Shown piece after piece: positions 25,838-34,429 of a stretch of DNA of 64,000 nt. The stretch covers positions 1,178,001 to 1,242,000 of the forward strand of contig NZ_BAABHA010000002.1 of the NCBI RefSeq assembly GCF_039541855.1, written 5' to 3'. A program made the translations under genes and the position numbers. Numbering within the stretch: position 1 is the first letter of the stretch; each line of letters starts with the position of its first letter. The notes under the pieces were generated by a model. The model was not told the origin of the DNA, ran no database searches, and saw only the letters and a list, made by a program, of their open reading frames with translations. The stretch is from Solirubrum koreensis (GTDB taxonomy: Bacteria; Bacteroidota; Bacteroidia; Cytophagales; Hymenobacteraceae).

Positions 25838-26266
25838 TTACTTAGCAGCGCCATCGGGTGCCGCGGCCCACTCCAGCTTGTAAGTGTCGCAGCCCATGGC
25901 GGTTATATTCATGCGGAAAGTACCCTTGGCCGCTGCTTTGCCGCTGAAATTGCCTTGCAAATCGAAGCGCCAAGCCGTACCACCACCGCCGGGCGGATCG
26001 AGCACTACGCCACTTACCTTGTTGTTTTCAATGGCGAAAGAACCTTCCGGTCCTACTACCTGGCGCTCAAGCTTGCCGCTGCAGCGCCAGTAGCCGTCGA
26101 AGGTGAGGTTGGTGAGCTTCTTGCCGTCGGGCGATACGTCGAAGCTGATCTTGTCGCCTTTCATGCCGTTGCTGATGGTTCCAGCCCAGTGCACAGACTT
26201 GGTTTTGGAAGGTGCAGCCACAACGGCTACCGTCAGCAGCAGCGGAAAGAGTAAGAGTTTGAACAT
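25838..26266 (-). CDS. Small secreted protein of unknown function
   Basis: The 142-residue protein has a signal peptide (MFKLLLFPLLLTVAVVAA) and a mature domain made of beta strands with Gly-rich turns (PPGGGGTAWRFDLQG) and two Cys residues (near 62 and 127) that could form a disulphide. The pattern DKISFDVSPDGKKLTNLTFDGYW is reminiscent of small secreted beta-sandwich proteins, but I cannot name the family. The ATG at 26266 is clear. It lies downstream of the uvrA terminator, so it is probably transcribed separately. Confidence 0.65.
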   Translation of the reverse strand: MFKLLLFPLLLTVAVVAAPSKTKSVHWAGTISNGMKGDKISFDVSPDGKKLTNLTFDGYWRCSGKLERQVVGPEGSFAIENNKVSGVVLDPPGGGGTAWRFDLQGNFSGKAAAKGTFRMNITAMGCDTYKLEWAAAPDGAAK

Positions 26267-26329
26267 GCGGAAAGGTGGCAGGGAGCGGAAACAAAGGGCT
26301 TAAAATACGGCTATCTGCATGCTCAGCCA

Positions 26330-26384
26330 AGAAAAAAAGCTGCCGCGCCCAAAACTTAATATGGGGCACGGCAGCTTTTTTTCT
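26330..26384 (-). terminator. Terminator of uvrA
   Basis: The arms 26330-26345 and 26369-26384 pair almost perfectly and the stem continues inward past one mismatch. The A and T runs at both ends make it functional on either strand. It lies directly after the uvrA stop on the minus strand. Confidence 0.75.
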
Positions 26385-26411
26385 TCTAAGCCCGGAAGAG
26401 CGCGCAGTTAC

Positions 26412-29400
26412 TTAAACCGCGGGCTCTTCCGTCTCCGTTTTCTCGTCGGCGTACTTGCTGATTTTCAGTTCCTCCGCCAGGAAACGCGCCGTGTGGCCCT
26501 TCTTTACTTTGGCTACTTGCTCGGGTGTGCCTTGCGCTACAATGGTGCCGCCGCCCGAACCGCCTTCCGGTCCGAGGTCGATGACGTGGTCGGCCACCTT
26601 AATCAGGTCCAGGTTGTGTTCGATGATTAGCACCGTGTTGCCCTTGTCGGCCAGCTTCTGGAGCACGTCGGCCAGGTGGCGGATGTCCTCGAAGTGCAAG
26701 CCGGTGGTGGGCTCGTCTAGAATGTAAAAGGTTTTGCCGGTGTCCTTTTTGCTGAGCTCAGTGGCCAGTTTCACGCGCTGCGCTTCCCCACCCGAAAGCG
26801 TAGTAGCCTGCTGACCCAGGGTGATGTAACCCAAGCCAACCTCGCTCAACGTTCTGATCTTGCGCAGGATGCGCGGCTGAAACTCAAAGAAGTCGACAGC
26901 CTTTTCAATGGTCATATCGAGCACATCGGTAATGCTCTTGCCTTTGAAGCGCACTTCCAGCGTTTCGCGGTTGTAGCGGCGACCCTTGCAGGTTTCGCAC
27001 TGCACGTGCACATCGGGCAGGAAGTTCATTTCGATGGTACGAATGCCGGCGCCCTCGCAGGTTTCGCAGCGGCCGCCCTTCACATTAAACGAGAAGCGGC
27101 CGGGTCCGTAACCGCGAATCTTGGCCTCGGGCAGGTTGGCGTACAGCTGACGAATTTCGGTAAACACGCCGGTGTAGGTGGCCGGGTTCGAGCGCGGCGT
27201 GCGCCCAATCGGCGACTGGTCCACTTCGATAACCTTGTCGATCAGCTCCAAGCCTTCGATGCTGCCGTAAGCCAGCGGCTCCTTCTTCGCGTTGAAGAAG
27301 AACTTATTTAGGATGGGGTACAGCGTATCGTGAATGAGCGACGACTTGCCCGAACCCGAAACGCCTGTAACGGCCACCAGCTTGCCTAGCGGCACTTTCA
27401 GAGTTACGTTTTTGAGGTTATGGCCTCTGGCGCCTTTCAGCACCAACTCCTTGCCTTCACCGGCACGCTTGGTTTTGCGCAGCTCAATATGCTTTTCGCC
27501 GCTCAGGTACTGGGCCGTGAGCGAACCGCTGCGCTGGAACTCCTCGGGTGTGCCTTCGGCCACCACGTGCCCGCCGTGTACGCCCGCACCGGGGCCAATG
27601 TCCAGCACATGGTCGGCGTGCTGAATCATGTCCTTATCGTGCTCCACCACAATGATGGAGTTGCCCAGGTCGCGCAAGTGCTTGAGGGCGTTGATGAGCC
27701 GCTCGTTGTCGCGCTGGTGCAGACCGATGCTGGGCTCGTCCATGATGTAGAGCACGCCCACCAGCTGGGTACCAATTTGGGTAGCCAGACGAATGCGCTG
27801 CGACTCGCCGCCCGAGAGCGTACGCACCGAGCGGTGCAGGTTCAGGTACTCTAGGCCTACTTCCAGCAGGAAGCCGATGCGCTTGCGGATTTCCTTCAGC
27901 AGCTCGCGGGCAATCAGGTTCTGGCGGTCGGAAAGGCGGTCTTCCAAGCCCTCAAACCAGCGGGCCAGCTCGCCAATGTCCATCACCGACAGCTCGCCGA
28001 TGTGTTTGTCGGCCATGCGGAAGTGCAGGCTTTCTTTTTTCAGGCGGTATCCGTGGCACTCGGGGCATTCGGTGGCCTGCGTGTACTGCTGAATCCATTC
28101 GCGGATGTTCTCCGAGTCGGACTCCATTTGGCGACGCAGGAAGGGAATGATGCCCTCAAATGGCTCCGAGTACGTGGCTTTTTTCTTGTCGTCGGCGTCC
28201 TCGTCTACCTCGATGCCGTGCAACAGACGCTGCACCAGCTCGGCCGGCAGCTTCTCGATGGGCGTGGAAAGCGTGGCTTTGTGCTTCTTGAGAATGAGGC
28301 CGATTTGCTGGAAAATCCAGATGTCGCGGTACTCGCCCAGGGGCGCAATGCCGCCGCGGCTGATGCTCAGCTTGGGGTCGGGCATCACCGAATCCTCGGT
28401 AATCTGCTGAATTTCGCCCAGGCCGTTGCAGGTGGGGCAGGCGCCGTAGGGCGAGTTGAAGGAAAAGGTATTGGGCGCCGGATCGTCGTAGGCAATGCCG
28501 GTGGTGGGGTCCATCAGGAAACGCGAGAAGAACTGGGTCTTGTTCGCGTCGGCATCCAGCACCAGGGCCGTGCCCTTGCCGTGGGTGAGGGCATTTTGCA
28601 TGGAGCCCGACAGGCGGAACCGGTCTTCTTCCTTCACCACCAGCCGGTCGATTACAATTTCGATGTCGTGGATTTTGTAGCGGTCCACCTGCATCTTGCT
28701 CGTAATGTCGAGCAGCTCGCCATCCACGCGCACTTTGGTAAAGCCCAGCTTGGCAATTTGCTGGAACAGCTCGCGGTAATGACCCTTGCGGCCTTTCACC
28801 ACGGGGGCCAGCACCACCAGCTTTTTGTCGGCGAAGTGCTTGAGGATGTAATTGATGATCTGGTCGTCGGACTGCCGGATCATCTTCTTGCCCGTGGCGT
28901 AGCTGAAGGCCTCGCCGGTGCGGGCGTAGAGCAGGCGCAGGAAGTCGTATATCTCGGTGATGGTGCCCACCGTGGAGCGCGGGTTGCGCGAGGTCGTCTT
29001 CTGCTCGATGCTGATTACCGGCGACAGGCCCTCGATCTTATCCACGTCGGGGCGCTCCAGGCCGCCCATAAACGAGCGGGCGTAGGCCGAAAACGTCTCC
29101 ATGTAGCGGCGCTGGCCCTCGGCGTAAATGGTATCGAAGGCCAAAGACGACTTACCCGAGCCCGAAATACCGGTAAACACCACCAGCTTGCCGCGCGGGA
29201 TTTTTACCGTTACGTTCTTCAGGTTGTGCTCCCGGGCGCCGTATACTTCAATAAAAGGCGCCTCAATGGTGGCTGCCGATGACGTGGCAACGGCGGCCGG
29301 CACTGGGGTAGCTTGCCCGTTGCCAGCCGCAGGGGCTGCCTTGGGAAGTGCCTCCGCCTTTTTGCGGGCAGTGGGTTTAGGCGCCGAAGCCTTTACCGGC

Positions 29401-29462
29401 GCAGCCGAGGCGGCAACGGAAACGTCTGATGCAGCCGAGGCCGCCGATTTTTTCTTTGCCAT
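26412..29462 (-). CDS. uvrA: UvrA, excinuclease ABC subunit A
   Basis: The 1016-residue DNA-damage sensor of nucleotide excision repair is a dimeric ABC ATPase that loads UvrB. The first Walker A GISGSGKSS is at residues 98-106, the second GVSGSGKSS near 660, and the signatures are LSGGESQRIRLA and LSGGEAQRVKLA. The C-terminal zinc finger is intact (CETCEG, then CETCKG). In the first zinc module, the usual leading CxxC pair is absent while the second pair (ACPTCNG) remains, a state I associate with Bacteroidota UvrA. About 68 Ala/Pro/Lys-rich residues precede the conserved start, longer than usual. A TAnnTTTG box lies 24 bp upstream. Confidence 0.95.
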   Translation of the reverse strand: MAKKKSAASAASDVSVAASAAPVKASAPKPTARKKAEALPKAAPAAGNGQATPVPAAVATSSAATIEAPFIEVYGAREHNLKNVTVKIPRGKLVVFTGISGSGKSSLAFDTIYAEGQRRYMETFSAYARSFMGGLERPDVDKIEGLSPVISIEQKTTSRNPRSTVGTITEIYDFLRLLYARTGEAFSYATGKKMIRQSDDQIINYILKHFADKKLVVLAPVVKGRKGHYRELFQQIAKLGFTKVRVDGELLDITSKMQVDRYKIHDIEIVIDRLVVKEEDRFRLSGSMQNALTHGKGTALVLDADANKTQFFSRFLMDPTTGIAYDDPAPNTFSFNSPYGACPTCNGLGEIQQITEDSVMPDPKLSISRGGIAPLGEYRDIWIFQQIGLILKKHKATLSTPIEKLPAELVQRLLHGIEVDEDADDKKKATYSEPFEGIIPFLRRQMESDSENIREWIQQYTQATECPECHGYRLKKESLHFRMADKHIGELSVMDIGELARWFEGLEDRLSDRQNLIARELLKEIRKRIGFLLEVGLEYLNLHRSVRTLSGGESQRIRLATQIGTQLVGVLYIMDEPSIGLHQRDNERLINALKHLRDLGNSIIVVEHDKDMIQHADHVLDIGPGAGVHGGHVVAEGTPEEFQRSGSLTAQYLSGEKHIELRKTKRAGEGKELVLKGARGHNLKNVTLKVPLGKLVAVTGVSGSGKSSLIHDTLYPILNKFFFNAKKEPLAYGSIEGLELIDKVIEVDQSPIGRTPRSNPATYTGVFTEIRQLYANLPEAKIRGYGPGRFSFNVKGGRCETCEGAGIRTIEMNFLPDVHVQCETCKGRRYNRETLEVRFKGKSITDVLDMTIEKAVDFFEFQPRILRKIRTLSEVGLGYITLGQQATTLSGGEAQRVKLATELSKKDTGKTFYILDEPTTGLHFEDIRHLADVLQKLADKGNTVLIIEHNLDLIKVADHVIDLGPEGGSGGGTIVAQGTPEQVAKVKKGHTARFLAEELKISKYADEKTETEEPAV

Positions 29463-29485
29463 GCAGTGCGTAGCGAATAAGCCCG

Positions 29486-29493
29486 CAAAAGTA
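29486..29493 (-). promoter_or_regulatory. Putative -7 promoter box of uvrA
   Basis: On the minus strand this reads TACTTTTG, matching the Bacteroidota -7 consensus TAnnTTTG, 23 bases upstream of the uvrA ATG. No clear -33 TTTG was found. The rest of the 29463-29721 divergent spacer holds nothing I can name. Confidence 0.45.
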
Positions 29494-29721
29494 AGTTAAA
29501 ACCCCGCCGGCGCAGCAGCTCCATGGGCATATTTGCCAGTGAAATTAGCTTGCGCGCAGGCCGGTATGCAGAAGCAGACAACCTCAATAACGTGCTTTTC
29601 GTTCGGCTTTTTGCTATTCGTATTAGAAGACAGAAACGCCTGTGCCGCCAAGCCCGTTTGTTTTGGCCTTGTTCTTGTCAATACGCAAACCCGACCGTTC
29701 CACTACAGCGTCTCTTTTGCC

Positions 29722-30219
29722 ATGAAACGAGTTTCTCAGTTCCTTTTTGCGGCCCTTGTTTTGCTGGCCACGGCTGGTACCGCACACACGGCCCAGGCGC
29801 AGGTTAGCATTAACGTGCCCAACTGGGGTCCGGCAGCTCCGGCCGGTGCCCAATACTACTACGTTCCCGAGTACGGCGGCTACTACGACCTGCGGGCCCA
29901 GCACTACATTGTGCAGCGCAACGGTAAGTGGCAGCGCCTGACCAATCTTAACGGCTACAACCCCAGCAACTTCCACCCGGTGGTCATCAACTATGCGGGT
30001 GCTACTCCCTGGGTAAACGTAACCGAGCACAAGAACAAGTACGGCCACCCGCACGGCATGCCTCCGGGCCAGGCCAAGAAAATGCGTAGCACTTCTTACG
30101 GCCCGGGCAGCGGAGTAATTGTTGTGGACCCAAACCGCGGCAACCAAGGCGGCCATCCTGGCAAAGGCCACGGAAATGGTAACGGCAAGGGCAACGGTAA
30201 AGGAAAAGGCAAGAACTAA
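29722..30219 (+). CDS. Secreted protein with Gly/Asn/Lys-rich tail
   Basis: The 165-residue protein has a signal peptide ending near TAQAQ (residue 26) and a domain rich in Tyr and Pro (YYYVPEYGGYYDLRAQHYIVQRNGKW). This resembles small secreted proteins that bind or coat the surface. The last 30 residues are GNGKGNGKGKGKN repeats, a flexible basic tail. The ATG at 29722 starts the signal; the longer open frame upstream lacks signal properties and is rejected. A terminator follows at 30239. Confidence 0.72.
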   Translation: MKRVSQFLFAALVLLATAGTAHTAQAQVSINVPNWGPAAPAGAQYYYVPEYGGYYDLRAQHYIVQRNGKWQRLTNLNGYNPSNFHPVVINYAGATPWVNVTEHKNKYGHPHGMPPGQAKKMRSTSYGPGSGVIVVDPNRGNQGGHPGKGHGNGNGKGNGKGKGKN

Positions 30220-30238
30220 CCCTTGATGAGCTACCGAG

Positions 30239-30271
30239 AAGCCCCTCCCGATACTCGGGAGGGGCTTTTCC
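30239..30271. terminator. Terminator between convergent genes
   Basis: The perfect 13-bp arms 30239-30251 and 30255-30267 have a 3-base loop and a following T run. The hairpin lies between the secreted protein gene (+) and the oxidoreductase gene (-). Confidence 0.75.
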
Positions 30272-31932
30272 TATTTCCGTTCAGCCGTAACGCGCTTTAA
30301 TAGCGCCGACCAATCGGCACCGGCGCGCACTACCTCAGGCGGGGGCATTTGGTCGTGCTCCATCAGGGCTTCAATGCATATAAGGTCGGTGTCGCGGTTC
30401 ATACCGGCGGCGGCCTGTATGCGGTTTTCGTGCACGTACAAGGTCAGGAAGTCCTGCTGGGCCACGTTGCCGTGGGTAATAAGCTCGTTCCACCGCTCGG
30501 CGTGGCCCACGTAGCGCAGGCTTTTGCCATACTGCTGCGTCCAGAAAAACGGTACGCTGCGGAACGTGGTCTGCTGCCCGAGCATGTTCAAAGCCGCCGT
30601 ACGCCCCTGCTGCTGGGCCACGCGCCAATGTTCGATACGGACGGCGGGACCATCGGGAACCAAGGCAAAGCGGGCCACGTCGCCAGCAGCCCAAATACCC
30701 TCGGCCACTTGCAGCTCTTGGCTTACCCGCAGGCCGCCGTCGTTTTCCAGCGGCAGGGCTCCACCCAGGAAACCGGTTGCGGGCTGCACCCCAATGCCCA
30801 GCACCACGAGGTCGGCAGGCAAGGTCTCGCCGTTTTCCAGCACCACCGCTCCCACCCGGCCCTGCTCGTTGGCTTGCAGTTCTTTGGGCTGGGTGCCACC
30901 CAGGAAGCGCACGCCCTTTTCTTCGTGCAGGCGCCGGAACATGGCTCCAATTTCGGCCCCAAGTACTTTTTGAAGCGGTTCCTTTTCCTTGCCCACCACG
31001 GTAACCTGCCGTTCGGGGGTATCGGCCAGGCTGGCGGCGGCTTCCATCCCAATAAAGCTGCTACCGATTACCACCACATGCCGGGCACCCTGGGCGGCGT
31101 TGCGGAGGCGGTGGGCATCGGAGCGGGACCGAAGCAGGAACACGCCGGGAAGGTCGTGGCCCGGCAGGCTGACGGGCAAGGCGCGCGGCGTACTGCCGGG
31201 ACACAGCAGCAGCGCATCGTAGGTCAGGGAGCCGTTGCCACCATCAAGCTGCAATTGCCGCTGGCTAACATCCAGGCCCACCACGCGGGTACTGCGGCGC
31301 ATTTCAACCTGGTACCGCTCGTAAAAGCCGTGCTGACGCAGGGGCAGGCTGGTATCGTCGGCCTTGCCGGCCAGATAGGCCTTGGTTAGTTTGGTGCGGT
31401 CGTAAGGCAGTTGGTTTTGAGCCCCGATTAGCACCACACGGCCGGTGAAACCCGCGGTACGCAAGGTTTGTGCGGCCATCTGGCCGGCAGGACCGGCGCC
31501 CACAATCACAAACGTGCGGTTGTCGGGCGCTGGCTCCCCGGCAGGCAGGGGCTCTACACCGCCCGTTTGGGCCGTGGGCGTTTTGTCGGGCGAGTCGAGC
31601 ACCTTGGGCAACACCGCGGGCAGCCTAACGCACACTCGGCCGTTATCTACCCGCACGGGGTAGCTGGGCAAATGATCCAGCGCGGGCGGTTCGCACAGCT
31701 CGCCACTGGGTACGCGGAAACAGGCGTGGTGCCAGGGACATACGAGCTTATCGCCGACTAAATGGCCTTTCTCGAGCGGGGCACCGTAGTGCGGGCAACG
31801 GGAGGCAAAGGCGTGGTACCGGCCCGCACGGCGAATCAGCAGTACTTCGGTACCAGCCACCGAAAACGTTTTTAACTCCTCGTCTTGCAGCGCATCGGCC
31901 GGGGCGAGGTCAATTTCCTGGGTGTCGGTCAT
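30271..31932 (-). CDS. Rieske/FAD-dependent oxidoreductase (AIFM3-like)
   Basis: The 553-residue protein has an N-terminal Rieske [2Fe-2S] domain with C46-x-H48 (CPH) and C65-x2-H68 (CPWHH). A pyridine-nucleotide-disulphide reductase domain with FAD-binding VIVGAGPAGQMAA near residue 150 follows, then NAD-binding VVIGSSFIGMEAA near 290, AAGDVA near 430 and a C-terminal reductase domain. This is the ferredoxin-reductase / AIFM3-like architecture, probably passing electrons to an oxygenase or acting in redox balance; the partner is unknown. The ATG at 31932 is chosen because the Rieske domain begins soon after it. A 395-bp spacer lies upstream. Confidence 0.88.
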   Translation of the reverse strand: MTDTQEIDLAPADALQDEELKTFSVAGTEVLLIRRAGRYHAFASRCPHYGAPLEKGHLVGDKLVCPWHHACFRVPSGELCEPPALDHLPSYPVRVDNGRVCVRLPAVLPKVLDSPDKTPTAQTGGVEPLPAGEPAPDNRTFVIVGAGPAGQMAAQTLRTAGFTGRVVLIGAQNQLPYDRTKLTKAYLAGKADDTSLPLRQHGFYERYQVEMRRSTRVVGLDVSQRQLQLDGGNGSLTYDALLLCPGSTPRALPVSLPGHDLPGVFLLRSRSDAHRLRNAAQGARHVVVIGSSFIGMEAAASLADTPERQVTVVGKEKEPLQKVLGAEIGAMFRRLHEEKGVRFLGGTQPKELQANEQGRVGAVVLENGETLPADLVVLGIGVQPATGFLGGALPLENDGGLRVSQELQVAEGIWAAGDVARFALVPDGPAVRIEHWRVAQQQGRTAALNMLGQQTTFRSVPFFWTQQYGKSLRYVGHAERWNELITHGNVAQQDFLTLYVHENRIQAAAGMNRDTDLICIEALMEHDQMPPPEVVRAGADWSALLKRVTAERK

Positions 31933-32327
31933 GGGGCAACTAATTGGTCTTGCCAACGGCTTCCGGCTTGCGGAGGTTATCCGGCGGAAATAAACGGGCC
32001 TTCGGTTTGCCTGCAACGGGCAGCGCAGCAGCGTACCGTCTGCTACCGGTTTCCCCGCATAACACCCGCACTGTTTACAGCGCGAACATCGGCGGAGGCA
32101 AACTCCGTAACCGCGCTAACCTGAGCGCTGCACGCCACCCAACGGCACCCTGCATGCGTAACAGTGGCTGCTCTGACTGGTGTTAAGGCGGATTCTAAGC
32201 TTGTTGTTAGCTACTAGCCAATGCCGTTACCGCAGCTGAAATGCGTTGCCATTCAAACCTGGAACAGGCCAAGTGAAAAGCCCGGGAAGCGCGCTTTTCT
32301 TTCCTTTGTTGTCATCCTACATCTGCC
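31933..32327. other. 395-bp intergenic region
   Basis: This region lies between divergent genes. I see no convincing ORF or RNA gene. A terminator-like hairpin is at 32275-32299, just before the Rof-like gene; upstream of it the sequence is GC-rich and featureless. Confidence 0.6.
32275..32299 (+). terminator. Terminator-like hairpin in the leader of the Rof-like gene
   Basis: The arms GAAAAGCCCG (32275-32284) and CGCGCTTTTC (32290-32299) pair with one mismatch and a short loop, followed by a T-rich stretch. It sits 28 bases upstream of the ATG at 32328, so it may attenuate this gene. Confidence 0.4.
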
Positions 32328-32573
32328 ATGGCTGCTTACCGTCCCATCAGCTGCGTTTTCTACGACGAGTTAGAGTCCCGCGCCACTCTGCGTCAACCCT
32401 GCGCCATTGTGTACCGAGTTGGCGGTGAGGGCACTGAGGCCACAACACACGGCGTAATCGATACGCTCTACATCCGCGACAAGGTGGAGTACCTGCGCCT
32501 GACCGACGGCTTCGAGCTGCGGCTTGACTGGCTCGTGTCGGTAGACGGGCGGCAGCTCGACGCCTACTGCTAA
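32328..32573 (+). CDS. Rof-like Rho-binding antiterminator protein
   Basis: The 81-residue protein matches the Rof family (PF07073) by its start YRPISCVFYDELESRATLRQP and its small Sm-like beta barrel (the body and DKVEYLRLTDGFELRLDWL). Rof proteins of Proteobacteria bind Rho and block termination; the role in Bacteroidota is less studied. The ATG at 32328 is clear. The stop overlaps the start of the next gene (TAATG at 32571-32575), so the two are translationally coupled, an unexpected pairing. Confidence 0.78.
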   Translation: MAAYRPISCVFYDELESRATLRQPCAIVYRVGGEGTEATTHGVIDTLYIRDKVEYLRLTDGFELRLDWLVSVDGRQLDAYC

Positions 32574-33832
32574 TGCGCCACCCAGCAGGTTTCACGCCCC
32601 GGCCGACTGCGGCACAGGTCGCTCTGTTCGGTCTGCTGTTCGCAGGGCTTGTGGCGCTAACCTTTCCCCTTGGGCACCGCAGCGACGTGGGCTACTGGAC
32701 CGACTGGGCCAGTCACATGCACCGGCACGGCTTAGGCAGCATTTATCAACGCTCCGATAACAGTTACAACCCCCTGTACCACTATCTGTTGTGGCTGTAC
32801 GGGGAAGCGGCCGGCAGCCTGGAAAACATCCGGCAGTACCGCCATTACCTGAAGCTGCTGGTGCTGCCCTTCGATGTGGCGGGCGCGCTGCTGGCCGCCT
32901 CGCTGGTGCCCGAGCGCAACCGCCGTTTTGGCTGCGTGCTGCTTCTGTTGCTGAACCTCGGCTACGTGTACAACACCCTGGTGTGGCAGCAAATTGATGC
33001 CATCTACACCTTCTTCGCGTTTGCGGCCGTTGTAGCGGCGTTGCGGCAGCGGCCGGTAATCAGCCTGCTGGCGTTTGTGCTGGCGCTGAACACGAAAACG
33101 CAGGCCGTTATTTTCCTGCCGCCGCTGCTGTTGCTATGGCTGCCGCTGTGGTTTCGGCAGCCAATAACGCTGGCGAAGGCAATCGGCGCTGCGGCGTTGG
33201 TGCAGCTCTTATTGCTGGCACCGTTCATCTGGGGACCCAGCGGCAACTACCTCGGCACCATCATCCGCAACAATTTGCAGGCCACCAGCTTCCTGCCCAC
33301 GGTTTCCCAGAACGCCTTTAACTTCTGGCACCTGCTGCTGCACCGGCCCGACATTAACAGCATCTCCGATTCGGTGGAATTTGCGGGCCTCTCCTACCGC
33401 GCCTGGGGCCTGCTGCTGTTCTGCTTCGCCTCGTTTCTCACGCTGCTGCCGCTGCTGCTCCTGACGCTGCGCCAACTGCGGTTTCGCGTAGAGCCGCCCG
33501 TTTCTTACCCGCAGATGGTGCTGCTGAGCTGCGGTGTCATTCCCATTCTCTTCGCCTTCTTCAACACCCAAATGCACGAGCGGTACTGGCACGCCGCTAT
33601 TCTGTTTCTAGCCGCACACGCCTTTCTGAGCCGGCGGTACACGATTTACGTGCTGGCCTCGGTGGCATACTTACTGAACTTAGAAGCCATTTTGGGTGCT
33701 TTTCACCCGCTCGGCCAGGATTTTCTGGTGTTCAAACCGCGCGTGGTGGCGTTGCTGTTTGTGGGGGTGATGCTGCTTGCGGGGAAGGAGAACCTCAGAA
33801 ATTGGAGACGTATTTTTAAAGCTATCTGTTAG
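32573..33832 (+). CDS. GT-C-like integral membrane protein
   Basis: The 419-residue protein has about ten membrane segments. It resembles GT-C glycosyltransferases that use lipid-linked sugars: an early acidic loop (SDVGYWTDWASHMHRHG near residue 36), QIDAIYTFF near residue 140, and MHERYWHAA near residue 337 on the outer side. The exact sugar and acceptor are unknown. It is coupled to the Rof-like gene by a 1-base overlap. Its 3' end overlaps the convergent DUF6642 gene by 11 bp. Confidence 0.65.
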   Translation: MRHPAGFTPRPTAAQVALFGLLFAGLVALTFPLGHRSDVGYWTDWASHMHRHGLGSIYQRSDNSYNPLYHYLLWLYGEAAGSLENIRQYRHYLKLLVLPFDVAGALLAASLVPERNRRFGCVLLLLLNLGYVYNTLVWQQIDAIYTFFAFAAVVAALRQRPVISLLAFVLALNTKTQAVIFLPPLLLLWLPLWFRQPITLAKAIGAAALVQLLLLAPFIWGPSGNYLGTIIRNNLQATSFLPTVSQNAFNFWHLLLHRPDINSISDSVEFAGLSYRAWGLLLFCFASFLTLLPLLLLTLRQLRFRVEPPVSYPQMVLLSCGVIPILFAFFNTQMHERYWHAAILFLAAHAFLSRRYTIYVLASVAYLLNLEAILGAFHPLGQDFLVFKPRVVALLFVGVMLLAGKENLRNWRRIFKAIC

Positions 33833-34361
33833 TAACGAATCCTAATTCTTCGAAAGGGCCAGTTGCAATTTTGTGCATCTTATTCATAAAGTCACCTACT
33901 CGCGAATAATTAAGCCAGTTAATCAAGTATAGGTAGTCAAAAGCGGTACTTAAGTGCCAGTCAATTGTCCTGCAAAAGCCAGACACTGCACTGACACCTG
34001 TCAACTGGATGAATGAATCTACTTCGTTCTGATTCCTAAAAACCGAACAACTGCCAAAATGCACAACTCGTCCTTTCCACCGATATCCAATCTTCTCTCC
34101 TAATTCTGTTAAACTTAGTGGATGCCCCCCAATGTGAATCTTACCAGAAGAACCGTGTAAAGCAAAATAGACAAGGTCAATACTTGTATAGTTGGATACC
34201 TTTTCAATATTAAAATCAAGCTCCTCAACAGTGTTACAACTTCTATGAAAGTGCTTTGCTGGTTGACCTGATGCTTTAGTAGCTAATTCTAAAATTGGCG
34301 AAACAGAACGTGAACCTTGCCAATCCTCCCAATCATTTTCGATGCAGACTAATTTTTTCAT
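33822..34361 (-). CDS. DUF6642 family protein with caspase-like His/Cys dyad
   Basis: The 179-residue protein is recognised as DUF6642-like by FALHG (His69) and HFGSCS (Cys105), spaced as in caspase/CHAT-type cysteine peptidases, followed by the typical SGFCRTIDWHLSTAFDYL segment. A protease function is inferred from the dyad and is not proven. The DNA is clearly AT-richer than the neighbours, suggesting horizontal transfer. The ATG at 34361 is chosen; a longer open frame to 34580 runs through the asnS terminator and end and is rejected. No partner gene (sensor, gasdermin, other effector) is adjacent. Confidence 0.72.
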   Translation of the reverse strand: MKKLVCIENDWEDWQGSRSVSPILELATKASGQPAKHFHRSCNTVEELDFNIEKVSNYTSIDLVYFALHGSSGKIHIGGHPLSLTELGEKIGYRWKGRVVHFGSCSVFRNQNEVDSFIQLTGVSAVSGFCRTIDWHLSTAFDYLYLINWLNYSRVGDFMNKMHKIATGPFEELGFVTNR

Positions 34362-34374
34362 CCTGCAACATAAC

Positions 34375-34406
34375 AAAAAAGCGGCCCTACAAGTGGCCGC
34401 TTTTTT
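34375..34406 (-). terminator. Terminator of asnS
   Basis: The arms AAAAAAGCGGCC (34375-34386) and GGCCGCTTTTTT (34395-34406) form a perfect 12-bp stem with an 8-base loop and T run on either strand. It lies after asnS and before the DUF6642 gene. Confidence 0.8.
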
Positions 34407-34429
34407 GTTGATTACAGCATTACGCAGCC

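Noticed and set aside
28002..29282. 426-codon plus-strand ORF opposite uvrA
   Set aside because: It is antisense to a full-length uvrA with all motifs; high GC keeps the opposite frame open. The product has no recognisable domain.
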